Source of the DNA: Paralysiella testudinis
Lineage (GTDB): Bacteria > Pseudomonadota > Gammaproteobacteria > Burkholderiales > Neisseriaceae
DNA length: 64,000 bases
Assembly (NCBI RefSeq): GCF_016894345.1
Contig: NZ_CP069798.1
Span: 2,005,385-2,069,384, forward strand
Direction: 5' to 3'
The position numbers were made by a program, and so were the translations under genes. Positions within the stretch are counted from its first letter, which is position 1. Every line of letters begins with the position of its first letter. Positions 28,962 through 37,702 of the stretch are shown here, piece by piece. Below the pieces are notes generated by a model, which saw nothing but the letters and a program-made list of their open reading frames with translations, searched no databases and was not told the origin of the DNA.

Positions 28962-29720
28962 TTATTCGGCCAGTTTATTGCCTGCTTCATCCCACATCGT
29001 GGCGTCCACCATCTCGCCATCCCGATATATGATTTCCACGGCCTTGGCGCCGTTGGCATGCCATAACAACACCACGCCACTTTGACGGCCGTTGGCATTG
29101 ATGCTCAGCTCAGCAGTAAGCCGCCCTTGTTCATCCCAGCGGCGAACCAAGGTGGGTTTGTCGTCCACCATTTCCATTTCCGCTTTCAAACTGCCATCGG
29201 GATACCACTGCTGCCAGCGGCCATTGGCCAAACCGTTCCGAAACGGCAGCTGGCTTTCTTGTTGGCCATTGATATACCAACGCGTGCCCACGCCCACGGC
29301 TTCGCCTTCGCGGTAGGTAATGGATGTGGCCAGCTGGCCATTGGTATGCCAAGTTCGCCAGGTACCGTCAGGCCGCCCTTTGCGGAATTCGCTCTGCATT
29401 TTTTTACGCCCGTTTTCATGCCACAGCACCAAGGTTCCTTGGTTTAATATCGGCGTGAACATCGCCACTTTGGCGGCGGCAATGGTATAGGGATTGCTGT
29501 AAGGCTTGCCAGACGGATAATAAAAATCCTGTACTTGCGCCTGATCGCCCTGTATTTGGTAATCGCGCCGATATACCGCCTTAGCCGTATCGGCCACTTC
29601 GTGATAGTAAGCGTTGAAATACAGCTGGTGCACATCTTGGGCGCACGCCAGCTTTGCTGCCGACAACAGCAATAACCCCAGCATCAACAATGCCCGGTGG
29701 CGGTAAGAGCGTAAGCACAT
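28962..29720 (-). CDS. exported YwqK/MORN-repeat protein
   Basis: The 252-residue protein has a signal peptide (about 1-28) and four or more YwqK-type repeats of about 20-22 residues from residue 95 on, for example WHENGRKKMQSEFRKG, WHTNGQLATSITYREG and WYPDGSLKAEMEM. Databases often call this family an antitoxin after B. subtilis YwqK, but no toxin gene is adjacent and the protein is exported, so that name is probably misleading. The start at 29720 has an AAGGAGG ribosome-binding site 6 bases away. The gene follows the aldehyde dehydrogenase by 10 bp and may share its transcript. Confidence 0.8.
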   Translation of the reverse strand: MCLRSYRHRALLMLGLLLLSAAKLACAQDVHQLYFNAYYHEVADTAKAVYRRDYQIQGDQAQVQDFYYPSGKPYSNPYTIAAAKVAMFTPILNQGTLVLWHENGRKKMQSEFRKGRPDGTWRTWHTNGQLATSITYREGEAVGVGTRWYINGQQESQLPFRNGLANGRWQQWYPDGSLKAEMEMVDDKPTLVRRWDEQGRLTAELSINANGRQSGVVLLWHANGAKAVEIIYRDGEMVDATMWDEAGNKLAE

Positions 29721-29730
29721 GATTACCTCC

Positions 29731-31074
29731 TTATTTTTGCCAATAGGTTTTGACATTCACAAATTCATACAGGCCAAATTCCGACAACTCACGCCCAAAA
29801 CCGGACGCCTTCACGCCGCCAAACGGCAGGCGCAAATCGCTGCTGGTATGGCGGTTGATAAACACACTGCCGGTGTCCAGCTGCGTGGCCAGCTGCCAAG
29901 CGGTTTCGGTGTTACCGCTGTAAATACTGGCACCTAAGCCGAAAGGATTGTCGTTGGCCAAGGCCACCGCATGTTCGGCATCGCGCGCGCGCAATACGCT
30001 GGCTACCGGCCCAAACACTTCTTCGTGGTAGACACGGCAATCGGCGTTCACCTGATCCAACACCGTGGCCGGGTAGAAAAACCCTGCTCCCGCAGGCAAA
30101 GTGCCACCCAGCAAGCAATCGGCGCCGTGTGCCAGTGCATCTTCCACCTGGGCGTGCACACGGGTGCGCAAATCGGCACGGTGCAGCGGCGCTAAAGTGG
30201 TTTCAGGCAGCCATGGCGCCCCCATTTGCAGCTGGCGGCTGTGTTTGAGCAAGGCCGCGATAAAGGCATCGGCCACCGCATCCACCACAATCAGCCGTTT
30301 GGCGGCATTGCAGGATTGCCCGGCATCGCGAAAACGTGAATAACAAGCTTCTTGCGCCGCCTGCTCGATATCGGCATCGGCCAGCACCATCAATGCATTG
30401 CTGCCACCCAGTTCCAACACACATTTTTTCAGGTGTTTACCGGCCAGCGCGGCCAAATGGCGGCCGGTGTCGGTGGAGCCGGTAAAGGCCAGCGCTTGGG
30501 TTTGTGCAATCGCCGTTTCCATATCCGCATCAGCAATCCAGGCTGCCTGCAACGGCAAAGTTTCGTCTACCAACTCAAATAAAGCTTGAGTAACACCGGC
30601 CACACTGGGCGCCGGTTTCACCAAGCAGGCGTTGCCCGCGCACAAGGCGGGGATGGCAAAGCGCAGTATCTGCCACACCGGATAATTCCACGGCATCACC
30701 GCCAACACCACGCCCAGCGGCTCAAAACGCACTTGGCTTAAGCTGGCTTGGGTGGCAATGGTTTTGTGTGCCAATAATTCCGGTGCCAATTTGGCATAGT
30801 AGCGAATCAAGGCCACCGATTTATCCAGCTCGGCTTCGCATTCGCGCAAACAGCGCCCCACTTCCAAGCAGATTTGCAGTGCCAATGCGGCTTTGTTTTC
30901 TTCCAGCCGTTGTGCCAACACCAACAAACCAGCGGCACGCTCGCTCACCGACAGCGCGGCAAACGCCTGCTGCTGCACACGGATGTGCTGCTGTTGTTGC
31001 GCAATTTCTGCCGCTGTGAACGGTGCACGCTCAAATAAAACGGCTTGAGTGAGAATATGGCGGCTGCAAAACAC
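29731..31074 (-). CDS. aldehyde dehydrogenase (Sad/YneI-like)
   Basis: The 447-residue NAD(P)-dependent enzyme is most like the short YneI/Sad succinate-semialdehyde dehydrogenases. The catalytic cysteine is C255 in DAGQSCNAAKR, the general base Glu lies in VLELGGSN about 34 residues earlier, and the cofactor segment is MPWNYPVWQ. FTGSTDTGR and the closing SGFGRELSEFG are also present. Succinate semialdehyde is the likely but unproven substrate. It is upstream of the YwqK-repeat gene. Confidence 0.88.
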   Translation of the reverse strand: MFCSRHILTQAVLFERAPFTAAEIAQQQQHIRVQQQAFAALSVSERAAGLLVLAQRLEENKAALALQICLEVGRCLRECEAELDKSVALIRYYAKLAPELLAHKTIATQASLSQVRFEPLGVVLAVMPWNYPVWQILRFAIPALCAGNACLVKPAPSVAGVTQALFELVDETLPLQAAWIADADMETAIAQTQALAFTGSTDTGRHLAALAGKHLKKCVLELGGSNALMVLADADIEQAAQEACYSRFRDAGQSCNAAKRLIVVDAVADAFIAALLKHSRQLQMGAPWLPETTLAPLHRADLRTRVHAQVEDALAHGADCLLGGTLPAGAGFFYPATVLDQVNADCRVYHEEVFGPVASVLRARDAEHAVALANDNPFGLGASIYSGNTETAWQLATQLDTGSVFINRHTSSDLRLPFGGVKASGFGRELSEFGLYEFVNVKTYWQK

Positions 31075-31164
31075 GGCAAATCCTTGATTTAAAAATAGAA
31101 CCCGATACTAATTTAGGCTGCCTGAAAAATCAATCCATCTCAAGCTGCCTGAAAAACCAAATAA

Positions 31165-31288
31165 TACCAATTCGAAAAAATAAGATAACAAAGCGGAGCT
31201 GATTTACTTGGTGCTTTAGCACCTTACAAAATCGTTCTCTTCGAGCTAAGGCGAGCCAACACAGTTAGGTTATTTTTTAGGATTGGTA
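31165..31288. repeat. Correia-like element (TACCAATT-type ends)
   Basis: The 124-bp element runs from TACCAATTCGAAAAAATAAG to TTATTTTTTAGGATTGGTA. The interior includes TTGGTGCTTTAGCACC, CAAAATCGTTCTC and GCGAGCCAACAC. It is an intermediate-length member of the family, between the aldehyde dehydrogenase promoter region and the end of ppiD. Confidence 0.85.
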
Positions 31289-31294
31289 TAACAA

Positions 31295-31326
31295 AACCGA
31301 TGGCTGCACAAGACAACCATCGGTCT
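31295..31326 (-). terminator. possible ppiD terminator
   Basis: ACCGATGG and CCATCGGT form an 8-base stem around a 14-base spacer with partial pairing, 23 bases after the ppiD stop. On the minus strand TTTTGTTATACC follows the stem. Confidence 0.55.
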
Positions 31327-31348
31327 GAACACACCCATGAATGTCGGC

Positions 31349-32878
31349 TTAATGCGTGTTATTACCCAACTGCTGCGCACCCTGTTTTACCGGATAGCGC
31401 TGCTGCAATTGATGCAGATAGCTGGCCATCAAAGTAGTGCCGGTGTGCTCGGCCAACATCTGCTTGGCCTGTGGCAAAGCGGCGTCCACATTTTCCGGCG
31501 CAGCCACCGATTGCACTTCCATCAATATCGGGCCAGATTGCGTCCCCGTCAACAACACATAAGCCGGTTTATTGGCTTGCGGATGCGCTTTAAGCAATTG
31601 CTGGAAGTCGGCGGCGGGCATCCCTGCTTGTGCCTGCTGGGTGCTCAATGCACTTACCGGCGACCAATTTACCGCCACCGTTTCACCTTTGGCCGCCGCG
31701 GTTTTGGCCGCTTCTGCCGCCGCTAGCGCCAGCTTCAGACTTTCCGCGGCCACATAATCCTGCTGCACCTGCGCCTTCACTTCATTGAACGGCGGCAATT
31801 CTTTGGCGCGCACTTCCTTGGCACGCACCACCCACACCGCATCATTGCCCATCGCCACCGGTTCGGAATTGTGTTTTTTCACCAATACATCATCGCTGAA
31901 CAAGGCTGTCTGCAAGGCCGGCGGCATACCGCTGGCTTGAGCCGCCTCGGCACTAATCCATTCATCCGGGCTTTCGATCTTCAAGCCCAGCTTGGCGGCG
32001 GCGGTTTTTAATTCGTCCGGATGGTTAAAGGCCAAATCCGCCAACTCTTCGCGCGCAGCGGCCAAGGCTTGGCGCCCTTTGCGCAAGCGGATTTCTTCCT
32101 CTAATTTCGCTTTTACTGCGGCCAAAGCCGGCTTGGCGGCCGAAGCATCGGCAGGCAACTGGGCATACGCCTGCTGCAAATCTTCATCACTCACCGTGGC
32201 TTTGGCACCCAAATCCTGTGCTGTTAAGGCCACAAATTCAAATTTCACCGCTTGTTGCTGCTCGTATTGCGCTTTGTGGGCATCATAATAGGCTTGCAAA
32301 GCGGCATCATCCACCTTCACCTTATCGGCATAGGCTGCCGGTGCAAACAGCGTGGTGCGTACCTGCCGCACCGCTTGCAGGCTGCCCAGCATTTGCCGCG
32401 CCTGCACATCGCTCACCAGTGTGCCGCCCTGCATCAGATTCACTACCGACTGAATGGCAAACTGGCGGCGCAAGTCTTCAATCAACATGGCTTCGCTCAT
32501 TTGACTTTGGTGTAGAAAGGCCTGATATTTGGCTTCGCTAAAGCGGCCGTTTTCCTGAAAACCCGGATCGGACGCAATCACTTGCTTGATTTGCGCTAAC
32601 GAGGCATTGACTCCCAAATCATGACCGCCCTGCTGCAAATACGCCTGTTGCAGCAAGCTCTGATAAACCGCATCACGCCCCAAGGCATTGCCACTGGCTT
32701 GTACCCGACGCAACGCTTCATTCACGTCTTGCTCGCTGATTTTAATATCACCCACTTTACCCACGTAATCGTGGCCGGGCGTAGCCAGCGTACTGGCGCC
32801 AAAGCCCACAAAAGTGAGCGCAATCAGACCCAATAAAATCTGGGCAGGGGTTTTGTATTTTTCGATGGCATGAAACAT
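31349..32878 (-). CDS. ppiD: PpiD-like periplasmic folding factor without parvulin domain
   Basis: The 509-residue protein starts with the PpiD cytoplasmic tail and single membrane anchor (KYKTPAQILLGLIALTFVGFG, about 8-28), then a SurA-N-like chaperone domain (about 35-200). After AYYDAHKAQYEQQQAVKFEF (about 192-212) the sequence passes straight into a helical, Ala/Lys-rich segment. The parvulin motifs seen in E. coli PpiD (HIL, GxLG, GYH) are not visible. E. coli PpiD is about 620 residues, so the rotamase domain appears missing. The last gene of lon-hupB-ppiD, the usual order. It probably acts as a SecYEG-associated chaperone. Confidence 0.88.
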   Translation of the reverse strand: MFHAIEKYKTPAQILLGLIALTFVGFGASTLATPGHDYVGKVGDIKISEQDVNEALRRVQASGNALGRDAVYQSLLQQAYLQQGGHDLGVNASLAQIKQVIASDPGFQENGRFSEAKYQAFLHQSQMSEAMLIEDLRRQFAIQSVVNLMQGGTLVSDVQARQMLGSLQAVRQVRTTLFAPAAYADKVKVDDAALQAYYDAHKAQYEQQQAVKFEFVALTAQDLGAKATVSDEDLQQAYAQLPADASAAKPALAAVKAKLEEEIRLRKGRQALAAAREELADLAFNHPDELKTAAAKLGLKIESPDEWISAEAAQASGMPPALQTALFSDDVLVKKHNSEPVAMGNDAVWVVRAKEVRAKELPPFNEVKAQVQQDYVAAESLKLALAAAEAAKTAAAKGETVAVNWSPVSALSTQQAQAGMPAADFQQLLKAHPQANKPAYVLLTGTQSGPILMEVQSVAAPENVDAALPQAKQMLAEHTGTTLMASYLHQLQQRYPVKQGAQQLGNNTH

Positions 32879-32959
32879 AAATCAATTGAGCCGTTTAGTG
32901 AAATGGGTAAAGCGGCATTGTAACGGTTTTGCGCCGATATTTCGAGCGCCGCAGGCAAT

Positions 32960-32991
32960 AAAAAAGGTGAACACGATGTTCACCTTTTTTT
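32960..32991 (-). terminator. hupB terminator
   Basis: AAAAAAGGTGAACA-CGA-TGTTCACCTTTTTT is a 14-base perfect stem with a 3-base loop, between hupB and ppiD on the minus strand. Confidence 0.95.
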
Positions 32992-33007
32992 CCTACTCAA
33001 GCAATGC

Positions 33008-33277
33008 TTACAGTGCGTCTTTCAGCGCCTTGCCCGCACGGAATTTGGGGGTTTTGGCCGCTTTGATTTGCAACGGTTCGCCGGTTTTGGGGTTGCGGCC
33101 GTTACGGGCGGCACGCTCGCCCACGTAGAAAGTACCGAAGCCCACCAAAGTAACAGTATCGCCTTTTTTCAGCGCGCCGGTTACCGCATTGGTCAGGCCG
33201 TCCAAGGCTTTGGCGGCAGCTGCTTTGGAAATGTCCGCTTCCTGAGCGATGGCTTCAATCAATTCAGACTTATTCAC
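33008..33277 (-). CDS. hupB: DNA-binding protein HU-beta
   Basis: HU bends and compacts DNA. The 89-residue protein has the HU/IHF fold: an N-terminal helical dimerisation part ([20 protein letters not shown]), [22 protein letters not shown] around 46-67, and the C-terminal [13 protein letters not shown]. It is more like HU than IHF ([16 protein letters not shown]). It lies between lon and ppiD, its usual place. A near-consensus sigma70 promoter and a strong terminator suggest a mainly monocistronic, abundant transcript. Confidence 0.97.
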   Translation of the reverse strand: MNKSELIEAIAQEADISKAAAAKALDGLTNAVTGALKKGDTVTLVGFGTFYVGERAARNGRNPKTGEPLQIKAAKTPKFRAGKALKDAL

Positions 33278-33360
33278 TATGAAGTCCCTTTCTGTTGTTA
33301 TGGTAAGTCAACTATTCGCCCGCAACGGGCTTGCTAGTTTGGGTAAAACAGCACGTTGCC

Positions 33361-33390
33361 TTTATAGCAAGCCCAAAATCACCGTGTCAA
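33361..33390 (-). promoter_or_regulatory. hupB sigma70 promoter
   Basis: On the minus strand a perfect TTGACA lies 18 bases from TATAAA, ending about 84 bases before the hupB ATG. Confidence 0.75.
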
Positions 33391-33468
33391 GCACCTTTAT
33401 ACACCGCAGCTTGTATTACATCATAAAAGAGCCTGATAAAGGGGTTTGTGTCACCGTGAAACGACAAC

Positions 33469-35910
33469 TCAGTGCTTGGTGGCTTTCTTGCTTGACTTCT
33501 CGTTGCTGTTGCCGATGGCTGCCGCTTCCGGCTCTGCCGCCCAAGGCACGGGCTGGCTGGCCAAGCCGAAGTTCAGCACTTCGTCTATCCATTGCACCGG
33601 ATGAATGGTGAGCCCTTCTTTCACGTTAGCCGGAATTTCTTCCAGATCTTTCACGTTGTCTTTCGGAATCAGCACATGCTTGATGCCGCCGCGCAAGGCC
33701 GCCAGCAGTTTTTCTTTCAGCCCACCGATGGCCAGCACTTCGCCGCGCAAGGTAATTTCGCCCGTCATCGCCACATCGGCGCGCACTGGAATGCCGGTAA
33801 AGGCAGACACCAGCGCCAAGGTAATGGCAATGCCTGCACTGGGGCCGTCTTTGGGCGTGGCACCTTCGGGCACATGCACATGGATGTCGCTTTTTTCGTA
33901 GAAATCCGGCGCAATCCCCAGCGCTTCGGCACGGCTGCGCACCACGCTCCAGGCAGCAGAAATCGACTCTTGCATCACATCGCCCAGTTTACCGGTGCGG
34001 ATGATGTTGCCCTTGCCTTTAAACTGGCTGGCTTCCACCGTGAGCAATTCGCCGCCCACTTCTGTCCACGCCAAACCGGTTACTTGACCGACGCGGTTTT
34101 CGCTTTCGGCCACACCGAAATCGAAGCGGCGCACACCCAGATAATCGTGCAAATTATCGCCGTTCACCTCAATCACACCGGGCTTGGCGGTTTTCTGGCC
34201 GGCAGCGGCCTTGTCGGCCTGCAAGGCTTGCTGCATCACCACTTTGCGGCAAATTTTGGCGATTTCCCGATCCAGCGAGCGCACACCGGCTTCGCGGGTG
34301 TAATAGCGGATAATGCCGCGCACCGCGCTTTCATCAATGGCGATCTCGCCTTTTTTAACCCCGTTTTGCTTGATTTGCTTGGGCACCAAATATTGCAGGG
34401 CGATGTTGACTTTTTCGTCTTCGGTATAGCCCGACAAACGGATAATCTCCATGCGATCCATCAGCGCAGGCGGGATGTCCAAACTATTGGAAGTGGCGAT
34501 AAACATCACGTCAGACAAGTCATATTCCACTTCGGCATAATGGTCGACAAAAGCATGGTTTTGCTCCGGATCCAACACTTCCAGCAAGGCGCTGGCCGGG
34601 TCGCCACGGAAGTCGCGCCCCATTTTGTCGATTTCATCCAGCAAAAACAGCGGATTGCGCACACCCACTTTGGTGATGTTTTGCAAAATTTTGCCGGGCA
34701 TAGAGCCGATATAGGTGCGGCGGTGGCCGCGAATTTCGCTTTCATCGTGCACGCCGCCTAAGGCCATGCGCACGTATTTGCGCCCGGTGGCTTTGGCAAT
34801 AGACTCGCCCAACGAGGTTTTGCCCACGCCCGGCGGCCCTACCAAGCACAAAATCGGCCCTTTCAGTTTATTCACGCGCTTTTGTACTGCTAAATATTCC
34901 AAAATGCGCTCTTTCACTTTTTCCAAGCCGTAATGATCGGCATCCAACACCAAATCGGCCTTGGCAATGTCTTTGCTAACACGGGTTTTCTGTTTCCACG
35001 GCAAATCAAGCAAGGTGTCGATGTAGTTGCGCACCACGGTAGACTCGGCCGACATCGGCGGCATCATGCGCAGTTTTTTCAACTCTGCCAGTGCCTTGTC
35101 TTCGGCCTCTTGGCTCATGCCGGCGGTTTTGATTTTTTCGCCCAAGGCGTCCAGCTCACCGCGCTCGTCTTCTTCACCCAGCTCTTTTTGAATCGCTTTG
35201 ACTTGCTCATTCAGGTAATACTCACGCTGCGATTTTTCCATTTGCCGCTTCACGCGGCCACGAATGCGTTTTTCCACCTGCAAAATGTCCAGCTCGCCTT
35301 CGAGCTGTTGCAGCAAATGCTCCATGCGCTCGGCCACGTCCACCATGGCCAACACTTCCTGGCGCTGCTCCAGCTTCAATTGCAAATGCGCGGCAATGGT
35401 GTCGACCAAGCGGCTGTTGTCTTCGATACCGTGAATGGTGGCAATCACTTCGCTGGGGATTTTTTTGTTCAGTTTGGTGAGTTGATCAAATTGCGACAGC
35501 AAGGTGCGGCGCAAGGCTTCGCTGTCGTGGCCTTCGGCTTCGGGCGTATTCAGCGGCGCCACATGGGCAATAAAATGGTCGCCGCTGGCATCCACGTGCA
35601 GCACTTGCGCCCGTTGCGTGCCTTCCACCAACACTTTTACCGTGCCATCAGGCAGCTTCAGCACCTGCAGCACATTGGCAATGGTGCCCATGTCGTACAT
35701 ATCGTCGGCGGTGGGCTCTTCGGTATTGGCATTTTTTTGCGCCAGCAAAAACACCGGCTCATCGTTTTCCATGGCCGCATCCAAGGCGGCAATCGATTTG
35801 GCGCGGCCAACAAACAAGGGCAGCACCATGTGCGGATAGACCACCACATCGCGCAATGGCAACATGGCCAGCGCATTCAGTTCGGGCGTGGGGGATTTTT
35901 TTATGGCCAT
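33469..35910 (-). CDS. lon: ATP-dependent protease Lon
   Basis: Lon degrades damaged and regulatory proteins in the cytoplasm. From the chosen start the protein has 813 residues: the N-terminal substrate-binding domain opening with LPLRDVVVYPHMVLPLFVGR, a coiled coil, the AAA module with Walker A GPPGVGKTSLGE and sensor segments, and the protease domain with catalytic S691 in DGPSAG and its lysine partner about 43 residues later. An ATG at 35922 is also in frame. I prefer 35910 because GAGG lies about 7 bases ahead. A heat-shock-like promoter precedes it. Confidence 0.97.
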   Translation of the reverse strand: MAIKKSPTPELNALAMLPLRDVVVYPHMVLPLFVGRAKSIAALDAAMENDEPVFLLAQKNANTEEPTADDMYDMGTIANVLQVLKLPDGTVKVLVEGTQRAQVLHVDASGDHFIAHVAPLNTPEAEGHDSEALRRTLLSQFDQLTKLNKKIPSEVIATIHGIEDNSRLVDTIAAHLQLKLEQRQEVLAMVDVAERMEHLLQQLEGELDILQVEKRIRGRVKRQMEKSQREYYLNEQVKAIQKELGEEDERGELDALGEKIKTAGMSQEAEDKALAELKKLRMMPPMSAESTVVRNYIDTLLDLPWKQKTRVSKDIAKADLVLDADHYGLEKVKERILEYLAVQKRVNKLKGPILCLVGPPGVGKTSLGESIAKATGRKYVRMALGGVHDESEIRGHRRTYIGSMPGKILQNITKVGVRNPLFLLDEIDKMGRDFRGDPASALLEVLDPEQNHAFVDHYAEVEYDLSDVMFIATSNSLDIPPALMDRMEIIRLSGYTEDEKVNIALQYLVPKQIKQNGVKKGEIAIDESAVRGIIRYYTREAGVRSLDREIAKICRKVVMQQALQADKAAAGQKTAKPGVIEVNGDNLHDYLGVRRFDFGVAESENRVGQVTGLAWTEVGGELLTVEASQFKGKGNIIRTGKLGDVMQESISAAWSVVRSRAEALGIAPDFYEKSDIHVHVPEGATPKDGPSAGIAITLALVSAFTGIPVRADVAMTGEITLRGEVLAIGGLKEKLLAALRGGIKHVLIPKDNVKDLEEIPANVKEGLTIHPVQWIDEVLNFGLASQPVPWAAEPEAAAIGNSNEKSSKKATKH

Positions 35911-35956
35911 AATGCGCCTCATTCTTTCTTGATGTGTTACCAGATTGCCGCTCTAC

Positions 35957-35982
35957 ATTGGGTTGAGGCCGGGTATTTCAAG
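35957..35982 (-). promoter_or_regulatory. possible sigma32 heat-shock promoter of lon
   Basis: On the minus strand CTTGAAAT and CCCAATGT are spaced as in sigma32 promoters (consensus CTTGAAA, 11-16 bases, CCCCATNT). The element ends about 46 bases before the lon start. Heat induction of lon is well established in other proteobacteria. Confidence 0.55.
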
Positions 35983-36130
35983 CCGTTAATGCACGGGAGC
36001 CACACTTTTTTGCATCATGCCATAAGGCTGCCTGAAAGCAAGCCATATTGAATAAAAAAAATGCCCTACACGCGGCATGCTGTTTGTTTTATGATGCGTA
36101 TCGGATATTTAATCGAATCAAAACCAAGCC

Positions 36131-36988
36131 ATGATGCCAACCCACACCCTAATCCAAGCCAGTGAAGCACTTACACTGGCCGCACAACAGCCCGTACTGT
36201 GGCTGGACGCCCGTTTCGAGCTGGCGCAGCCGCAACAAGGTGCTGCCGACTTTGCCTGCGGCCATGTAGCCGGCGCCCATTATATTGATTTGGAGCATCA
36301 TTTATCCGGCCCGGCCGGCGCCGCTGGCCGCCACCCTTTGCCGATAGCGGCCACACTGGCGGCACAGCTAGCCCAATGGGGGCTTGGCCACGCCATGCCG
36401 GTGTTGATCTACGACCAAGGCGCGGTCATGTATGCAGCACGCGCATGGGCGATGTTGCGCTGGCTCGGCCACACTGCCGTGGCGGTGGTGGACGGCGGCC
36501 TGCCCGCTTTGCAACAAGCCGGTGCACCCATCGCCAGCGGCCAAACTAGGCTGCCTGAAACCGGCAATTTCAGCGCCACCACGCCCTTATTGCGCACCGT
36601 ATCCGCAACCAAAATAGCGCAGCAACTCGGCCAAGCCACCGCGCCGCTGCTGGTGGACGCCCGCGCAGCCGAGCGTTTTCACGGCACACCGCACCCGCTG
36701 GATCCCCGCTGCGGCCACATCCCCGGCGCCGTTAATCGCTTTTTCAAGCTCAATTTAGACGCCGAACAGTATTTTTTACCGGCTACGGTATTACACCAAC
36801 AATGGCAAGGCTGCCTGAACGGCACACCGCCGCCGCAAGTGGTACATTATTGCGGCAGCGGCGTTTCTGCTTGTGTGAATTTATTGGCGATGGAACACGC
36901 CGGTTTGCATGGCAGCGCACTTTATGTCGGCTCTTGGAGCGAATGGGCCGCCGATGCGGGCAAACCCGTGGCCAACGGAGCGGCTTAA
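36131..36988 (+). CDS. sulfurtransferase (3-mercaptopyruvate/thiosulfate type)
   Basis: The 285-residue protein is a tandem-rhodanese enzyme. The inactive N-terminal domain covers about 10-130 and the active domain about 160-285. The catalytic loop CGSGVSA carries C241 and resembles the CGSGVTA loop of 3-mercaptopyruvate sulfurtransferases (SseA). AGAAGRHPLP in the first domain and HPLDPRCGHIPGA in the second are typical. Two ATGs are adjacent (36131 and 36134). An uptake sequence is read in frame as TRLPETG near residue 139. It transfers sulfur to cyanide or thiol acceptors. Confidence 0.9.
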   Translation: MMPTHTLIQASEALTLAAQQPVLWLDARFELAQPQQGAADFACGHVAGAHYIDLEHHLSGPAGAAGRHPLPIAATLAAQLAQWGLGHAMPVLIYDQGAVMYAARAWAMLRWLGHTAVAVVDGGLPALQQAGAPIASGQTRLPETGNFSATTPLLRTVSATKIAQQLGQATAPLLVDARAAERFHGTPHPLDPRCGHIPGAVNRFFKLNLDAEQYFLPATVLHQQWQGCLNGTPPPQVVHYCGSGVSACVNLLAMEHAGLHGSALYVGSWSEWAADAGKPVANGAA

Positions 36989-37015
36989 TGCTGAGAACCT
37001 GTTTACAAGCTTTTA

Positions 37016-37168
37016 TACCCATTCTAAAAAATAAGATAACAAGGCAGCGAGCCGAAGACAGTACAAATAGTACGGGACAGACTTTTGTTGGTGCTTTAGC
37101 ACCTTACAAAATCGTTCGCGTAACGCGTAGGCGAGCCAACGCCGTTAGGTTGTTTTTTAGAATGGGTA
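37016..37168. repeat. Correia-like element, long form (TACCCATT-type ends)
   Basis: The 153-bp element runs from TACCCATTCTAAAAAATAAG to TTTTTTAGAATGGGTA. The interior has AACAAGGCAGCGAGCCG, AGACAGTACAAATAGTACGG, TTGGTGCTTTAGCACC and GGCGAGCCAACGCC, matching the long Correia form closely. Its right arm contains an ATG (37162) in frame with the next gene. Confidence 0.88.
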
Positions 37169-37173
37169 TTATT

Positions 37174-37677
37174 ATGCCGGTGATGCTGGTGCCGGCTTTG
37201 CTGATAATCCCCGCCCACGCCGCCCCGCCTTTATATATTTGCCAGCATGGCGGCAAAGCGGTTTACACTTCTTACCCAAAAAAATTACCGCAGGGGCGCT
37301 GCCAGCCATCGGCGCTGCAAGAAGCCGAGCCAACCGCAGCAACGCCCACGGACGACCCCATCCGCGATTTCTGGTATCGCTTGGAATTTGGCCATATTGA
37401 TGCCCAAACACCGATTCTGCCACCACCACCGCCAGCACGGCCCTCAACTACCGTCAACAACACAGCCGCCTCAACCATGCCGCCAGCCCCCTTAAGCCGA
37501 CGTCAGTTAATCGAGCGCGACATCGCCGCAGAAAAAAATGCCTTGCAGCAAGCACAACGACAACTAAGCCAAGCGCAACAATCCGCCCAAACCGCCGGTA
37601 TTCTGGCGTGGCGTGGCCGCGTGGCCGATCATTTGCAAAACCTCCGCGCCCTAGAGGAAGAGCTGAAACGTTATTAA
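37174..37677 (+). CDS. small exported protein, DUF4124-like
   Basis: The 167-residue protein has a signal peptide (MPVMLVPALLIIPAHA), then a short domain with two cysteines (LYICQHGGKAVYTSYP and GRCQPSA) resembling the DUF4124 motif. A Pro-rich linker lies near 85-112 and a coiled-coil tail near 115-167 (LQQAQRQLSQAQQSAQ). The frame stays open far upstream, through the Correia-like element, into the sulfurtransferase gene. The ATG at 37174 starts the signal peptide, and one at 37162 would add four residues encoded partly by the element. Function unknown. Confidence 0.7.
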   Translation: MPVMLVPALLIIPAHAAPPLYICQHGGKAVYTSYPKKLPQGRCQPSALQEAEPTAATPTDDPIRDFWYRLEFGHIDAQTPILPPPPPARPSTTVNNTAASTMPPAPLSRRQLIERDIAAEKNALQQAQRQLSQAQQSAQTAGILAWRGRVADHLQNLRALEEELKRY

Positions 37678-37702
37678 CCCGCCTCAAGGCTTTCAGGCAG
37701 CC

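Noticed and set aside
28962..29720. Antitoxin of a toxin-antitoxin pair (YwqK name)
   Set aside because: The protein has a signal peptide and no toxin gene is adjacent. The name comes only from a repeat family.
33592..34761. 389-codon plus-strand open frame opposite lon
   Set aside because: It is antisense to Lon, with no recognisable domain and shadow-type composition.
36802..37161. Long N-terminal extension of the DUF4124-like protein
   Set aside because: It runs out of frame through the sulfurtransferase gene and through a Correia-like element. The signal peptide begins at 37174.
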